Assembly: GCF_022605165.1 (NCBI RefSeq)
Contig: NC_063073.1
Coordinates: forward strand, 2,232,001 to 2,296,000
Direction of reading: 5' to 3'
Source: Purpureocillium takamizusanense
Taxonomy: Eukaryota; Ascomycota; Sordariomycetes; Hypocreales; Ophiocordycipitaceae
Length of the DNA: 64,000 bases
In this document: one piece after another, positions 45,697 to 56,815 of the stretch
Layout of the letters: every line of letters begins with the position of its first letter
How positions within the stretch are numbered: position 1 is the first letter of the stretch
Notes under the pieces: generated by a model
What the model was told of the DNA's origin: nothing
The model's input: the letters and a program-made list of their open reading frames with translations, nothing else
Database searches by the model: none
Program-made: the position numbers and the translations under genes

Positions 45697-47027
45697 CTAT
45701 ACGTGAGCCCACCCGTTGTCGACTAGGACCTGCATCTCGTTGATGAGACAAAAATCGCCAGGCTCCCTGTTGCTGTGTTTCTCCGCCTCCCAGGCGCGGA
45801 GCCTGCGCGCCCTGACGAGGCCCTCGAATGTAACGGTCGTCCAGCGCTTGATTCTGTTCCTCCACATGCCCTTGAAGATGTCCCACGTCGAGACCCAGGC
45901 GGCGCCGACCGGATGTGTCGCCTCGTACGCGGCGAGGTTGTAGCCGACGCGCACGCGCGGGTTGAGGTAGACGCCCAGGGTGCGCGACAGCGGGTTGTCG
46001 GCGTGGATGAGGCAGCACTCGGAGCCCTCGAGGTGGTGCAGGGCGAGCGAGTCGGGGATGCCCCGGAAGCGCAGGCGTGTCGACGAGACGAATGGGTCCG
46101 CTGGCATGACGACTAAGCCCGTAAGGATTATTATCAGCTACTCCTCGCATATGGCATGAACAATTCCGGGAAGCAGGGTCACCTACCAATGCCGTTCCAG
46201 CAGCTTGTAACAGGCACGGCGTCCATGTTGTTCACTAGGGCGCTGCGAGACACCCTCGCCCCAAAGTACGGCCACGTCTGCATGACGTGCGGTCTGCCCT
46301 CAATGTCCCTCAACGCAAAGGTGTCGTAGTAGAGCGGCGGCTTGGAGAAGTCGAGGCTGCAGGCCGCCCCGTACTCGCCGCCGTTGGTGTCCATGAGCTC
46401 CAGCACGTCCTCGGTCGAGAAGACGACGTCGTTAAGGAAGAGCACCTTGTCGAAGTCGACGCCCTTTTCGTGCAGGTCCAGCAGGTCCTTGATTGTCCGA
46501 TTGCGCAGCCGCGCCAGGTACGGTATCCTCCGCAGTTCCTTGCGGCCCCGCGGCGTGTCGATCCAGCCCTCTCCCTTTTCGGCGTCGTCTCGCGCCAGCT
46601 CATCGTGATGCGTCACATCCGACGTGTCAATGCGGTGCGGGACGCCTCTGCTTTCCAGCTCGTCCGCCAGCTGGTGCAGCACCTCCTTGCTGTCGTCCCA
46701 GCTGCCGCTCTCGAAGATGCTGACGAAGACGTTTTTGGGACCAAACGTCTCCGTCAGACGTATCACGGCATTGTTCCAGTGCTCCCGCAGGATCTGGCCG
46801 TTGTTGAAGTGCATGCTCGCAATGTACACGCGCTCGTGCGGGCGCGATGGCCCGCCCGCCGTGGCGCCTCTCCGGCCATGGACGCGGCGGTCGTTTGCGA
46901 CGAGGTGGTGGTGGATGCGCAAGACGTCGAAAATGTTGAAGAGGACAAAGACAAGGAGAACAAGCCGCACGTATCGCCAGCGGACGATGCGACGGAGGTA
47001 GAGCCTATTGGCGTCGGAGAAGAGCAT
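45697..47027 (-). CDS. GT69-family (CAP59/CMT1-like) mannosyltransferase-like protein
   Basis: Predicted Golgi type II membrane glycosyltransferase related to cryptococcal alpha-1,3-mannosyltransferase Cmt1 and Cap59. Minus-strand exons 47027-46187 and 46112-45697 give 418 aa, with an intron of 74 nt in phase 1. A short basic cytosolic N-terminus precedes the TM anchor at about residues 19-36 (VRLVLLVFVLFNIFDVL). The catalytic region shows the family blocks YIASMHFNNGQILREHW, VSIFESGSWDDSKE, IPYLARLRNRTI, FDKVLFLNDVVFS with the DxD-like acidic turn replaced by LND, and YGAACSLDFSKPPLYYDTF. SCWNGIVVMPADPF crosses the splice junction. The start was placed at MLFSDANRLY because upstream in-frame sequence to 47444 is not family-like. 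It may add mannose to wall glycans or glycolipids; the acceptor is unknown. Confidence 0.87.
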
Positions 47028-47903
47028 CGTTGTTGGATCGGATTGTGGTGTTTGCCTGCCGGAGGATGGCGGTGCGGCGGCTCGTGTCGTGCGCACAATG
47101 GGACAGACAGTCAGTCTCGATGGGGAAAAAAACCGACGCTGTGCTTGCTTAGTCTCGCCAATGATGCACAGACCCCACGAGACAAGCATGCATGGCGCCG
47201 GTCGAGCAATGCAAGCGGCCCAAGTCGTGCGTGCTGAGCGGGCGTCGTCGAGTCGTGGAGAAGCAACACTGGAGCTTGCGTGAGCTGGCCGAAGAAAGGC
47301 AAGGCACCTCACCTTTCCCCAAAGTGGATACGAGCCAGGGGTTAGTAGTCTCCAAGTAACTATCTCAGGTACCCCATGCATATTCCCGTTGTCAATAATA
47401 GTGGAGCCGAACTGGGCTTGTCGAAGGGAACGTGCCTGGGACATCCAGCAATAAGTACCTTTGAGGTTAACCTCCTACAAATTATCACAGCGAGCCTCGC
47501 ACGCATGTTGTACTTTCGCTATCAGGCACTCCATGTCAAGAGCGACATCGTGCACGTTGGGTACCCAGGGACCAGATAATATAATGACAGATGAATTTCC
47601 GCAGCAAGAGACTGACGCATGCACACCTCCTCATACACGGATCTCGTGGCCGCCCTCATACACCTTCTCAAACATCATGGCATTCTTCTCCACCTGGCCT
47701 TTCCTAAGCAAAACGCCTCCGTGACACCCAACCTCGCCCGTCTTTCATTGGCTCTGCTTGTATGTCATTGCCGCACCTGACCAACACATTATTGTACACT
47801 TTTGTCACGCCGTCACCGAGGACATCTTCCTGTTTTTGCCCCTCATCAGCAATGCCATCTTGAGCAACGGGCATTGCCAATCACGACGGCACCATTGCAC
47901 CCC
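47028..47903. other. Intergenic region between PMT4 3' end and GT69 5' end
   Basis: 876 nt that must contain the GT69 promoter and leader and the PMT4 3' UTR. I see no separate gene. The GT69 frame extends open to 47444 without family-like sequence. Confidence 0.5.
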
Positions 47904-50368
47904 TTATTTCGCAAAGTGAAGGTCGAATCCAAGCCACTTGCGGCGTTGAATCTGCTCCACCGACAGGCCGGGGTAGCCATACGTCAGAGGCAGGAAGAAG
48001 TACCAGCCTGCCACGGCGACGATCATGATGACCAGGCAGGCGATCCACGCGCCCATCATACTCTGGCCCGCGAATCTCTCTCGCGCGGTAATGTGCCTCT
48101 TGGGTCGGGCCGCGGATCCCTTCTTGCCGCCCGCGGGCGGCGCCTCGTCAACGGGCTCGGCGTTGAAGACAAACTCGACAAGACCGCCCGCCACTAGGCA
48201 AGACGCCAGGTGAGAGGGTAGGTAGTGATGGAGGAAGAGCTGACGGCCCATGAGGAAGAATGGGAAGTAGTGCGTTGCCCAGGCTAGCCAGAAGAAACCC
48301 GTCGAGTTGTAGAGGCGAGAGCGGGTGCCTGCATCCCTGTCAGTCCCGTCCAAACTTGTTTGACATGGCCCATTGTCCACTTACGGTGATCCAAGGCGTC
48401 GATGCCACGCTTGAGAGAAATCTGATCGGCGATGATGATGCCAGCGAAGACGGCCAAAAGACTGCTCGCCAACCACCAGCCCACAGGGTTTCCGATAAAG
48501 TAGATTTGCTGTCGCGTGTCGTTCTGGGTCCAGAAGCTTACGCCGCGGAGCAGGAATGGCCACTGGTACGGGTGGCTGGCATACGGGTGGTCGCTCGTCA
48601 ATTTGTTATTGTGGTAGAACATGGCTCTCTGGAGTTCGAACCACTTGAGCAGGAACGGCAGTGACTTGACCTTGCGCTCCTCCTTGTGGTGCCGCGCATC
48701 ATCGGCGGGCATCGTGGGAATATCCTCGACAAACCACACGTTGGAGCTAGGGGCGATGTTCTTGTTGCCGTTGATCTCCTGCTGCGCGTGGCCCCAAGCA
48801 GGCAGTGGCTTGGTGTGCGTCCACATGGCCACCTTGCTCGGGTTGTGGATAAGCTTGAAGTGGCCAGAGATGGACTTGAACTCCTGGTTGGTCTTGCCGT
48901 TCTCAATGCGAATCTCAAATATTGTGTCGTTGGCACGGCTGTCGTAGGCCTCCTCGACGCTGACGCAGGTGAACTCTTGGTTCGTTGGGTAGTAAGGGGA
49001 TGCGACATCATGAGAGAGCAGGATCTTGTCGGTGACGATATGTCGGAGACGGACCAAGTCACGATTCCTGACATCGCGACCCCTCTGCTTGTCATCGTCC
49101 AAGGGCAGGACCTGCCAGTAGTTGTTGGTGTCATTGTGGGGGTAGCCAGTCACCTGCTGGCCCTGGCTCGAGACGCGGCCATCATCATAACGCAGGGGGT
49201 ACGTGTCCTCGTGGCTGTGGAGGTACGTCTTGGTCTCCTTGTGCCTGATGGTAATGGCGTCGTAGTACTGGACCGTCATGGAGTTTGCCAACATGACGTT
49301 GTCACTCAAGGTCTCCTGGAACTCGGGAGACATGAAGTCGTCGCCCGGGCCGGAGCGCGAGAGGATGGCGAAGTGGACCTGGAACCAGAAGAGGTAAAAC
49401 ATGAAGGGCAGGACGATGAGACCAATGGCTCTGGCGGCAAAGTGCTTGCCAAACTCGGGCAGAGAAATGACGCCGGCAGGGCGCTTGATATCGAGCAGCT
49501 CCCAGAGATCGATGATGACGGCCGAGCCAATGGTGACAAAGGCAAAGAGGCCGACATACTTGGTGGAGATGTCGCACGAGAGCGCAAAGCCCGTCAGGAC
49601 GAGCCACTTCCACCACTTGCGGCTAAAGGGCTGATGGCGCAGCTTGTAGAACTTGATGTAGAAAAGCAAGCTGCATGCCATGGCGAGCACCAGCGTCGCG
49701 TCGAGCAGGATCAGGCGAGTCTGCCCGATATGGGCATTGTCGAGTAGGATCAAGCCGGCGGCGACGATGCACGCGGGGACGCTGTAGCCCGACTCCCACA
49801 TGATCAGATACGTGACGGACACGGTAAGGGCTCCGAGAATGGCAGGAAGAGCTCGGAAGGCCACGTAAGGAATCTTGTTGTCGATGTACGAGTCGCCGAT
49901 GTTGTCGAAGTGGAAGTGGCCATCGTAGCCGACGAGCCAGCCCATGAAGGCGAAGAGAAGCTTCGCAAAGGGAGGGTGAACGTCGAAGAAGTACGTCCGT
50001 TCGATGTAGTAGGAGGCAAACTACGCAAGAGGCCATATTAGCATGTGGGCTGGCGGCCGCGTGGTGGCGGTGGTTCGATGCCCGTGTGCGCGCCGTCGCG
50101 GCATACATACCTTGCCAAAGTGAACCTCGTCGAAGACGACTTCATTGGGGTGGCTGATGCCCCAGAACCGGGTGACAAAGGCCAAGATGGTGATGAGGCC
50201 CAGGGCGACCTTGTGCTCGCGCTCGCCGTCGGCGACGTTCTTCTGCATGGCGAACTTGGCGAGCTTGTCGAGCTCGTACTCAGGGGCAACGCCGGGCGAC
50301 TCGCTGCCTTTCTTGGCCGCCGGAGTGCGCTGGCGCACGCTGCCCTGCGGCGTCTGGCTGCGCGCCAT
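47904..50368 (-). CDS. PMT4: Dolichyl-phosphate-mannose--protein mannosyltransferase, PMT4 class
   Basis: ER membrane enzyme that starts protein O-mannosylation using Dol-P-mannose. Minus-strand exons 50368-50111, 50020-48385 and 48328-47904 give 772 aa, the usual PMT4 length. The N-terminal cytosolic region is about 50 residues. The first lumenal loop carries the essential acidic pair in VVFDEVHFGK (Asp80, Glu81), followed by ERTYFFDVHPPFAKLL. Several TM segments precede a lumenal MIR region that begins near FMSPEFQETL. It includes YLHSHEDTYPLRY, SSGQQVTGYPHND-type sequence and LLSHDVASPYYPTNQE. These blocks, plus QQEINGNK, match PMT4 (POMT1-like) rather than PMT1 or PMT2. C-terminal TMs include FIGNPVGWWLAS and THYFPFFLMGRQLFLHHYLP. 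Typical clients are GPI-anchored or membrane-bound Ser/Thr-rich proteins. It lies upstream of the GT69 gene on the same strand. Confidence 0.93.
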
Positions 50369-53223
50369 GATTGTGCAGGACGGTCTGTCTGGCGTTAGAT
50401 GGCGGAATGGATGCGGGTTGCACACGGACAGGGGAAAGGGAAGACGAAGAGGCCAGCTCACGACGTCGTTCGCGTTTTGCTGGCGGCGCCGGCCCGCAGC
50501 AGCAGCAGCGCCGTCTGCTCTGGCTACTGGGTACAGTGGTGTAGGCAGGCGGGTGGGGGGCACTTACCGCGGCTCCAGGGGCAAGCGGGAGGTACGGAGT
50601 ACGGGCTAGCTGAACTTGCAGGTTTGCCCAGACACCCTGTACCTGACCTAAGGTAGCTTAGTACTTTGTAGTGCGGCGCCTGGGGCGGAGCCTATGGGGG
50701 TGGTCGAGAAGGGAACACAAGGAATGGATAAGAAGGGAGTATTAAGACAGACAAGAGCCGCGGAAGGGAGGCGAACGAGGGTGTAAAAGAATGCGAGTGC
50801 AGAAAAAAAACCGACGGCCGTGGCGCTGCGCAAGGGTTGGCCTGTGAAGTACGTACGTTGACATTGTTCCGTGTTCCGTGTCCTTGCCGCGTTGCCAATG
50901 GATGTCAATAGGGTAGTCCAGCCCTGGCAGGCTGGGCGCCCAGCGGGTGCGTAATCCCGTATCAGCCCCTGCACGGCCATTTGCTGCAGGGGCAGAGGCA
51001 GACGCTGCGGAGACGGGCGGCCTGGCGGGCGGATTGATACATAGATAGCATGGATGGACCTCCAGGGCTTCTTGCATGACGACCGGAATCCCGTTCACTT
51101 CAACATGTCAGCGCCGAAATAACCTGCAGCTGATGAGGGGAACCTCGCGAATGCTTCCGCCCAACCATGTACCGCCGGCGACCGACACGCCTACTTCGCA
51201 CTCTATTCACGCCGGTATTGAGGTGGCGCTGACTGTGCACCAGGGGTCCCACCGAGGTGTCGGCTCCTCGCGCAGAGCCTCCATCCATTCTGGACACCTG
51301 GCCAGACACCATCTCCGGAATGCGCTCCGGCACGCGCTCACACGCACGGCCTGGGCAATTCAATTGTTGCCCCGGCCGGGCGGGTCGTGCTTGCGGCACA
51401 GAGCCCAAGCCCGTTGGTCGCTAGGCTCCGACCGCGAGACGGCGCAGCAAACTTTGGCCCAATTCCCGCTCCCTCGACGGCCGGGCAAGTGGTGTGCGGT
51501 CGATATCGCCATGCACACGCGAAAGCGCTTACACTGACCAGGATGCCGGAACGATGGCTTCGCTGCAGAATCGCTTCCACTGCTGGTCGTGAAGCCACAG
51601 TGGCGGCCGCTGGTGATTGCCCTGCATGCGCTGGCGAGCCGGGAGGCCAGCGACTGCCGTCTTCATGTACGAAGTACGAAGAAGCATGGAGTGGCCATCG
51701 CCACAACCGCCACGGCTTGGTGTGTCAATGGCGGCAATAAGGCCCGCCAGCCCAATTGGGACGCTCCCTGTACACTCATTCGCAGGACCTCGTCAAGGGG
51801 GCAAGCAGGGACATGGAGCAGCCAGAGCAAACGCTTGGAGCTTTGAGGCACGTAGGCATATATCATCTGATAGTTCGTCCCCGTGTGAAGCATTAGTACA
51901 GGTTTTGTCTTGCACTTTCGCTATGCAGCAGCCAGAAAAAGCGCTCAGAGGCTCACGGCAGGTATGAATCATCTGGCAGTTTGTCCCATGTGAAGCATTG
52001 ATAGGGGTTTGTCTTACACGGTTTGCCGTGCAGGAAATGTAGTAAGATCTAGCAAAAGGCAAACCGCGGAGCTCAATGCCAAGAGGATGACGGCGCTTCA
52101 TTGCAATTGTCAAAGAGACGGACGCCTTCTTCACCACGAGCAGGCGGGGAGGCAATGTTGGTAGACAGCAGTCCAGCAACGCCGCACAGACCCCATTAGT
52201 AACATAAAGCTGATGGCGGGCAGCGCCGATTCCTCGACGAGTGCGCCGTACCGTTCCCCATCTCCTCTGTGCGGTCAGTCCACGTCAGGACGGCTGGTCG
52301 AACTGAGACGCGCATCATCGCCAGCGTGCTCCGGGGCGCTCCGAGTCGGCCGGGCCGGGCCACCGTCCAGCTCTCTCCCCTCCCCGTTCCGCCTTCGGGA
52401 AGGGCCACCGTATTCCCAGGATGTCCCGGCGCAACACTCACTGGATGGGTATCTACTAATATACGTGCGTGCATCGACTAAGTACTACTAATCCACCACG
52501 TACGTCTACTACGTATTCCCAATTCACCACGTAAACCCGAATAACGACGCTGCAAGAGTCGTTGATGCACCACCTCGTTGCACCTCACGCAAAGGCCCAT
52601 GACAAAGCTCTGCGTTTGCGAAGTGCAATTTGGTGCGTCCGGTACTACCTACCTCTTACTTTATTGTACTGCTGTACTTCCATCTACTAACTTACTACTA
52701 ATTTACTACGTACATTGTACGTAACGAGTCGACGCCTCTCCGCGAGTGGCGGCTTTCATGGGCTTCTACGCTGCTGTGCACGTCTGGCTGGGCCGTCAGA
52801 ACCCGCCCGCTTTTGGCGCAGTGCCGCCGCTCCCCGCCGCGGGGGTTCCATCCATTGGCGAGTCGCGGGGCCGCCTGACGCACCTGCCGAGCGGTGGATC
52901 AAAGGGCAGTGGGCAGAACGCCGGCCCTCGGAGGGCAGATAGGATTAGGATGGAGGGGAAGCTCAACGCGACGGGAACCTCAGGGACCCGCAGGTACTTG
53001 CCTTTACTTCGCTAGGTGCCTGAAAATCGAAGTACCTTGAGCTACCCGTACATGATAAACCCACGACGCCCATATCTACCCGCGGCGCCTCCCGACCTCG
53101 AAACCCTCGCTCCTCTCAAGACACATCTCGCTGTAGGCACGCACCTCCATCTACCCTGAGCTCGCTCGTCTTCCCATTGCCTCTCCCGAAAGCTCACGCT
53201 CTCTCGTCCCCCAACACACAGGT
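50369..53223. other. Divergent intergenic region between PMT4 and RidA genes
   Basis: 2.85 kb with no supported gene. It contains a GTACGGAGTAC element (50592), a GTACGAAGTAC element (51667), a diverged tandem duplication (51819-52034) and a TAC/GTA-rich cluster at about 52478-52730. Confidence 0.5.
51819..52034. repeat. Diverged tandem duplication, unit about 108 bp
   Basis: Unit 1 (51819-51928) and unit 2 (51929-52034) both start with CAGCCAGA and end with TGCAG. They share the blocks ATCATCTG, GTGTGAAGCATT/ATGTGAAGCATT and GGTTTTGTCTTGCAC/GGGTTTGTCTTACAC. Differences are mostly transitions plus a few small gaps. Neither unit shows a clear protein. Confidence 0.7.
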
Positions 53224-54009
53224 ATGTCGTCGCCGGCAATGGCAGCTCGCTTCCTCGCGCGCGGCAGCGGCAGCAGCAGCGCCGCCGCCCTCGCCTCGTC
53301 CCCAGCATGGGCCCGGGCACTGCTGCCGCCCCCGCGCGCGCCTCGAGTCCGGGCGTTCACATCGATTCCAGTTCTCTTGCGAACCAAATCCAACATGGCG
53401 GAACAGACCAACATCTTCACCAAGGACGCCCCGGCCCGTGAGTCTGCCCATCCCCCTCGTCATTGTCCTCTGGACAAGACCTTGAAGCTGATCTCGCTGT
53501 CTCTTTGGTAGCTGTTGGTCCTTACGTGAGTGCTCAATCTACCTGCGGCTTGTCCCCTGACAGACGGGTCCCCCCCGCCCCCTCTCTGACGTTGAATTCT
53601 CGCCTCGCAGTCCCAGGCCACCAAGACCCCCACGGCCATCTACTGCTCCGGCCAGATCCCCCTCAAGCCCGACGGCAGCAGGGTCGAGGGCTCCATCGCC
53701 GACAAGACGCGCCAGTGCTGCGAGAACCTCGACGCCGTCCTCAAGGAGGCCGGCTCCTCCATCCCCAAGGTCGTCAAGGTCAACATCTTCATCTCCGACA
53801 TGGGCCACTTTGCCGTAAGCTCCCGACACCCTACCCCCCTTGCGCATACATCGCAACACTCTCTCCGCCACATGTACTGACCGCAATGGCAGGAGATGAA
53901 CTCTGTCTACGAGCAGTTCTTCACTCACAAGCCTGCCCGCAGCTGCGTCGCCGTCAAGACCCTCCCCAAGAACGTCGACGTCGAGATTGAGGCTGTCGCC
54001 CTGCCCTAG
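53224..54009 (+). CDS. RidA/YjgF/UK114 family protein (Mmf1/Hmf1-like)
   Basis: Predicted 2-iminobutanoate/2-iminopropanoate deaminase that removes reactive enamine/imine intermediates of amino-acid metabolism. Exons 53224-53437, 53512-53525, 53611-53814 and 53893-54009 give 182 aa; exon 2 is a 14-nt micro-exon encoding the conserved VGPY. The first 57 residues are rich in Ala, Arg and Ser without acidic residues and look like a mitochondrial presequence. A second ATG at 53395 ([10 protein letters not shown]) starts a 125-residue protein of normal RidA length, probably a cytosolic form. Conserved features are [49 protein letters not shown] and the substrate-binding arginine in [12 protein letters not shown]. 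The C-terminus VEIEAVALP is typical. Gene identity is firm; dual targeting is inferred. Confidence 0.92.
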
Positions 54010-54231
54010 GTCTGAACGCCGCGGACACCGCTAGGCAGATGCAGGGGATGAAGAGTTGAAACATAATTTAGATGCAGACAACGTAAATTGATGAGTCGAG
54101 CTCTTATGACGTGGCCGTGCCCCGCTATGATCTCGTCGTGAAGTTCGGCCCATGGCCAAGTATGGTTTGATGTGTATGACTAGAGCATAATCCATTGATT
54201 GTTGTCCTATCTACAGCATGTATATGTCTAT

Positions 54232-55460
54232 TTAGGCATTCCAGATTACCACTCGGCCATCAACGCCGCTTGCTGTGCAAACGTTAGCACGTCACTCTGG
54301 AAAACACTGTGGGCCGCAACTTACAGCTGAACTGGGTGACCCGGCCGCCGGACGACTCAAAGGGTCGAATAGTCGTAACCGTGTTCTGGTGGATAGTCTT
54401 GAGCTGCGTGTCGTCCTTGATTTTGCCCTTCAGGTCCATTTGCCTGAACATGTTGAGGGCCGACTCCTCCCGCTCCTGGCCCGCGCCATGGCTGCTCTTG
54501 GCCTGGACAGGCCCAACGAGCTGCCAGCCGCCCTCACCACCCTGGAAGCGGAAAGCCTCGCAGTCGTAGCCGGCCGCAATGATCTCATCCTCGCTCTTCC
54601 AGAGCAAGCTCTTAAAGGGCAGAAGCTGGGTCGAGATGGTGAGGATGGCCTTGGGCGGCTGCTCCGGCGCGCTGGGGTAGACGACGGTGACGCTGCTGTC
54701 GTGGGCGGCAAAGGCAAGGCTGTTGCCGCTCGGCGAGAAAGCGACCGAGTGCACCCAGCCGGCTGAGTTGTTGAGGAATTCGCCGCAGACGGTGTTGAAG
54801 GGCAGGCGCTCACCCCAGGGGGTCGGCTCGGGCTTGGTGTCGACGCCCTTGATGAAGCTCGAGAAGACGCGGGCGTGGGCGTCGGTGGAGCCGGCGGCGA
54901 GGAGGACCGAGTTGGGGTGCCAGGCGACGCTCGTTATGGTGCTGCGGATGGGCTTCTTGAGGTGCTTGGATACCCACCAGTCGTTTTCCTCCTCGAAATA
55001 GCAGATGGCGATGACGCGGTCGCCGGAGCCGACGGCAAACTTGGTCTCCGAGGGGGACCAACGGACGAACGTTGCGGCACGGCTGATTCGGAGGAGCACG
55101 AGCGTCGGCTTGTAGCCGGTGGGCGAGGGTTCCCAGACCAGCGCGTTACGGTCTGGCCGGTGTCGTTAGCGACTGCGAGCAGATGGGAGGGCTTGGCTGG
55201 GGAGAAGGGAATAAGAGAACAAGCTGCTGCGCGTTACCTTGGGAGCACGTCACGATTCGGCCACTTCTGGGCGCAATGTCGACGCTCGTGACCGTCTTGT
55301 CATGGCCCTTGAGCTCGTCCTTGAGCTTGAAGGCGTTGCCAACGCGGCCGTAGAGCTCGACGGCGGTGTCACGGGCCACGGCGAGGACGCTGTGGTCTAC
55401 CGAGAAGGAGTGGTCGGCGATGGGGTTGTGGAACAGGTGGTGGACCTCGGGAGCTGCCAT
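54232..55460 (-). CDS. ARC40: Arp2/3 complex subunit 1 (ARPC1/Arc40), WD40 protein
   Basis: Regulatory WD40 subunit of the Arp2/3 complex, which nucleates branched actin filaments at cortical patches and hyphal tips. Minus-strand exons 55460-55238, 55152-54325 and 54272-54232 give 363 aa; all three join in frame and the last exon encodes only the final 13 codons. The start MAAPEVHHLFHNPIADHSF is typical of the family. WD-type repeats are visible as KGHDKTVTSVDIAP with NALVWEP, FVRWSPSETKFAVGSGDR, ITSVAWHPNSVLLAAGSTD, WVHSVAFSPSGNSLAFAAHD and LLWKSEDEIIAAGYD. The final blade is built from IRPFES plus the last-exon DGRVVIWN. The gene is convergent with RidA and divergent from the U1A/U2B'' gene. 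Confidence 0.95.
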
Positions 55461-56009
55461 CTTGACGGGAGATGTCGAATTCGGAGGGAGGCGATAGGAG
55501 GAGCTCTCTACTATCGCGCGGGTTACAATTGGCGAGAGGTGGTGGTGATGACGGAGAGGTTGTGCCTGGGCGGGGCTGTCGCGGACGACGACGACAGCCT
55601 TGATTGAGGCTGGGGGTGCTGACGGCGGGGTTCACAGCGCCGTTACGTGCGTACCCACCCACGCTGCCCGGCTTTGGACTGTGCCACACACAGGCTCAAT
55701 CCCCCCCGGGCAGGCCGCCACACATGGAGCAGCACCCACGCCTCAGGTTGCACAGGGCAGCCAAGGCTGGGGGGAGCTTGGGCCACCTGGGCACCGGCTG
55801 GTCGCATGCACCTCACCTCACGCAGTGCCCATCCGCGAGGCTAGGCTTCGAAAATTCCACTCCCATCGTGTTTCCCAGCCAGCACAACAACGCTCGTCTC
55901 CTGCCGCCACGCCCCGCGCCCGCCGCGACTCCCTCCCGAATCAAACGCGCAGAGTCTCTCGAGTTTACTACCGGACGCTCCCGCAGTCAGGCTCGGCCGA
56001 AGCGACACA
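55461..56009. other. Bidirectional promoter region of ARPC1 and U1A/U2B''-type genes
   Basis: 549 nt between divergent start codons. I see no separate gene; the plus-strand frames here are leader sequence or chance frames. Confidence 0.55.
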
Positions 56010-56749
56010 ATGGCGACGGCAGTCCCTACGCGCAGCGGCCTGGCCCCAAACGCTTCCCTCCCGGCCAAGGTCCAGTCCATCCCTCCAAACCAGACGTATG
56101 CTTGCAAACCCCTCTGTCCCCTCTACTGGGCCTCCGAGCGCGTGTGCTAAAGGACCGCAGCCTCTATGTCACAAACCTTCCCTCGGCCAAGATCCAAAAA
56201 GCCGACCTGCGGACCGCGCTCTACATGCTCTTCTCGACCTACGGAAGCGTACTAGATGTCGTCGCCCTGAAGACCATGGACATGCGAGGGCAAGCACACA
56301 TTGTCTACAAAGACGTGCAAACCTCAACTCAGGCCATGAGACACTTGAATGGGCAAACGTTTCTGGGCCGCGAACTCGTTAGAACCCCTTCCTGCCGCGG
56401 GCGCCGCCCCTGACTCTCGGGCCTGTGCTAACCTGGGCAGAAAATCCAATACGCCAAGTCCAAGTCACATTTCGTCGCCAAACTCGACGGAACCTTCAAG
56501 ATCCCCACGACGGCATCTGGTGCCGCCGCCGCCGAACAGACCGATCTGCAGCGGAGCATCTTTGACGCCCCGCCGGCTGGAGCGCCTCCGGCCGCCAATG
56601 CCGCCGCGAAACCAGCGGCAGGGGCAGATCAGACAATGACGGACGCAGATGCCGCCGAGAACCGTGGACAGAAGCGCACTCGGGATGAAGAAGACGAGGA
56701 GAGCGAGGAGGACGTGGCCATGGAGGAGGACAGCGACGACGACGAATGA
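56010..56749 (+). CDS. U1 snRNP A / U2 snRNP B''-type RRM protein
   Basis: Predicted spliceosomal protein that binds the U1 or U2 snRNA loop. Exons 56010-56095, 56161-56377 and 56441-56749 give 203 aa. The RRM covers about residues 28-108, with RNP2 LYVTNLP near residue 30 and RNP1 RGQAHIVY near residue 69. The characteristic end of this family, KIQYAKSKSHFVAKLDGTFK, follows intron 2. The rest is Ala-rich and then strongly acidic (EESEEDVAMEEDSDDDE), and no second RRM is present. That single-RRM layout resembles yeast Msl1 (U2B'') more than two-RRM U1A, but fungi often use one protein for both, so I leave the choice open. The stop lies only 66 nt from the convergent ATG10 stop, so the 3' UTRs probably overlap. 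Confidence 0.88.
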
Positions 56750-56815
56750 GCACCGCACAATTCGAATCAAAGCGGGCAACAAAGTGACGAGCCAAGTAAC
56801 GAGCACTGGTTTGTT

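Noticed and set aside
46287..47237. 316-codon plus-strand frame opposite the GT69 gene
   Set aside because: Antisense to conserved glycosyltransferase blocks and runs into its 5' leader; shadow frame.
48686..49747. 353-codon plus-strand frame opposite PMT4
   Set aside because: It is fully antisense to conserved PMT4 sequence and has no domain; C/G-ending codons keep the opposite strand free of stops.
55604..56413. 269-codon plus-strand frame covering the U1A/U2B'' promoter and RRM exons
   Set aside because: Only the RRM part is family-like; it reads through the intron and an unrelated leader. The spliced model from 56010 gives the proper N-terminus.
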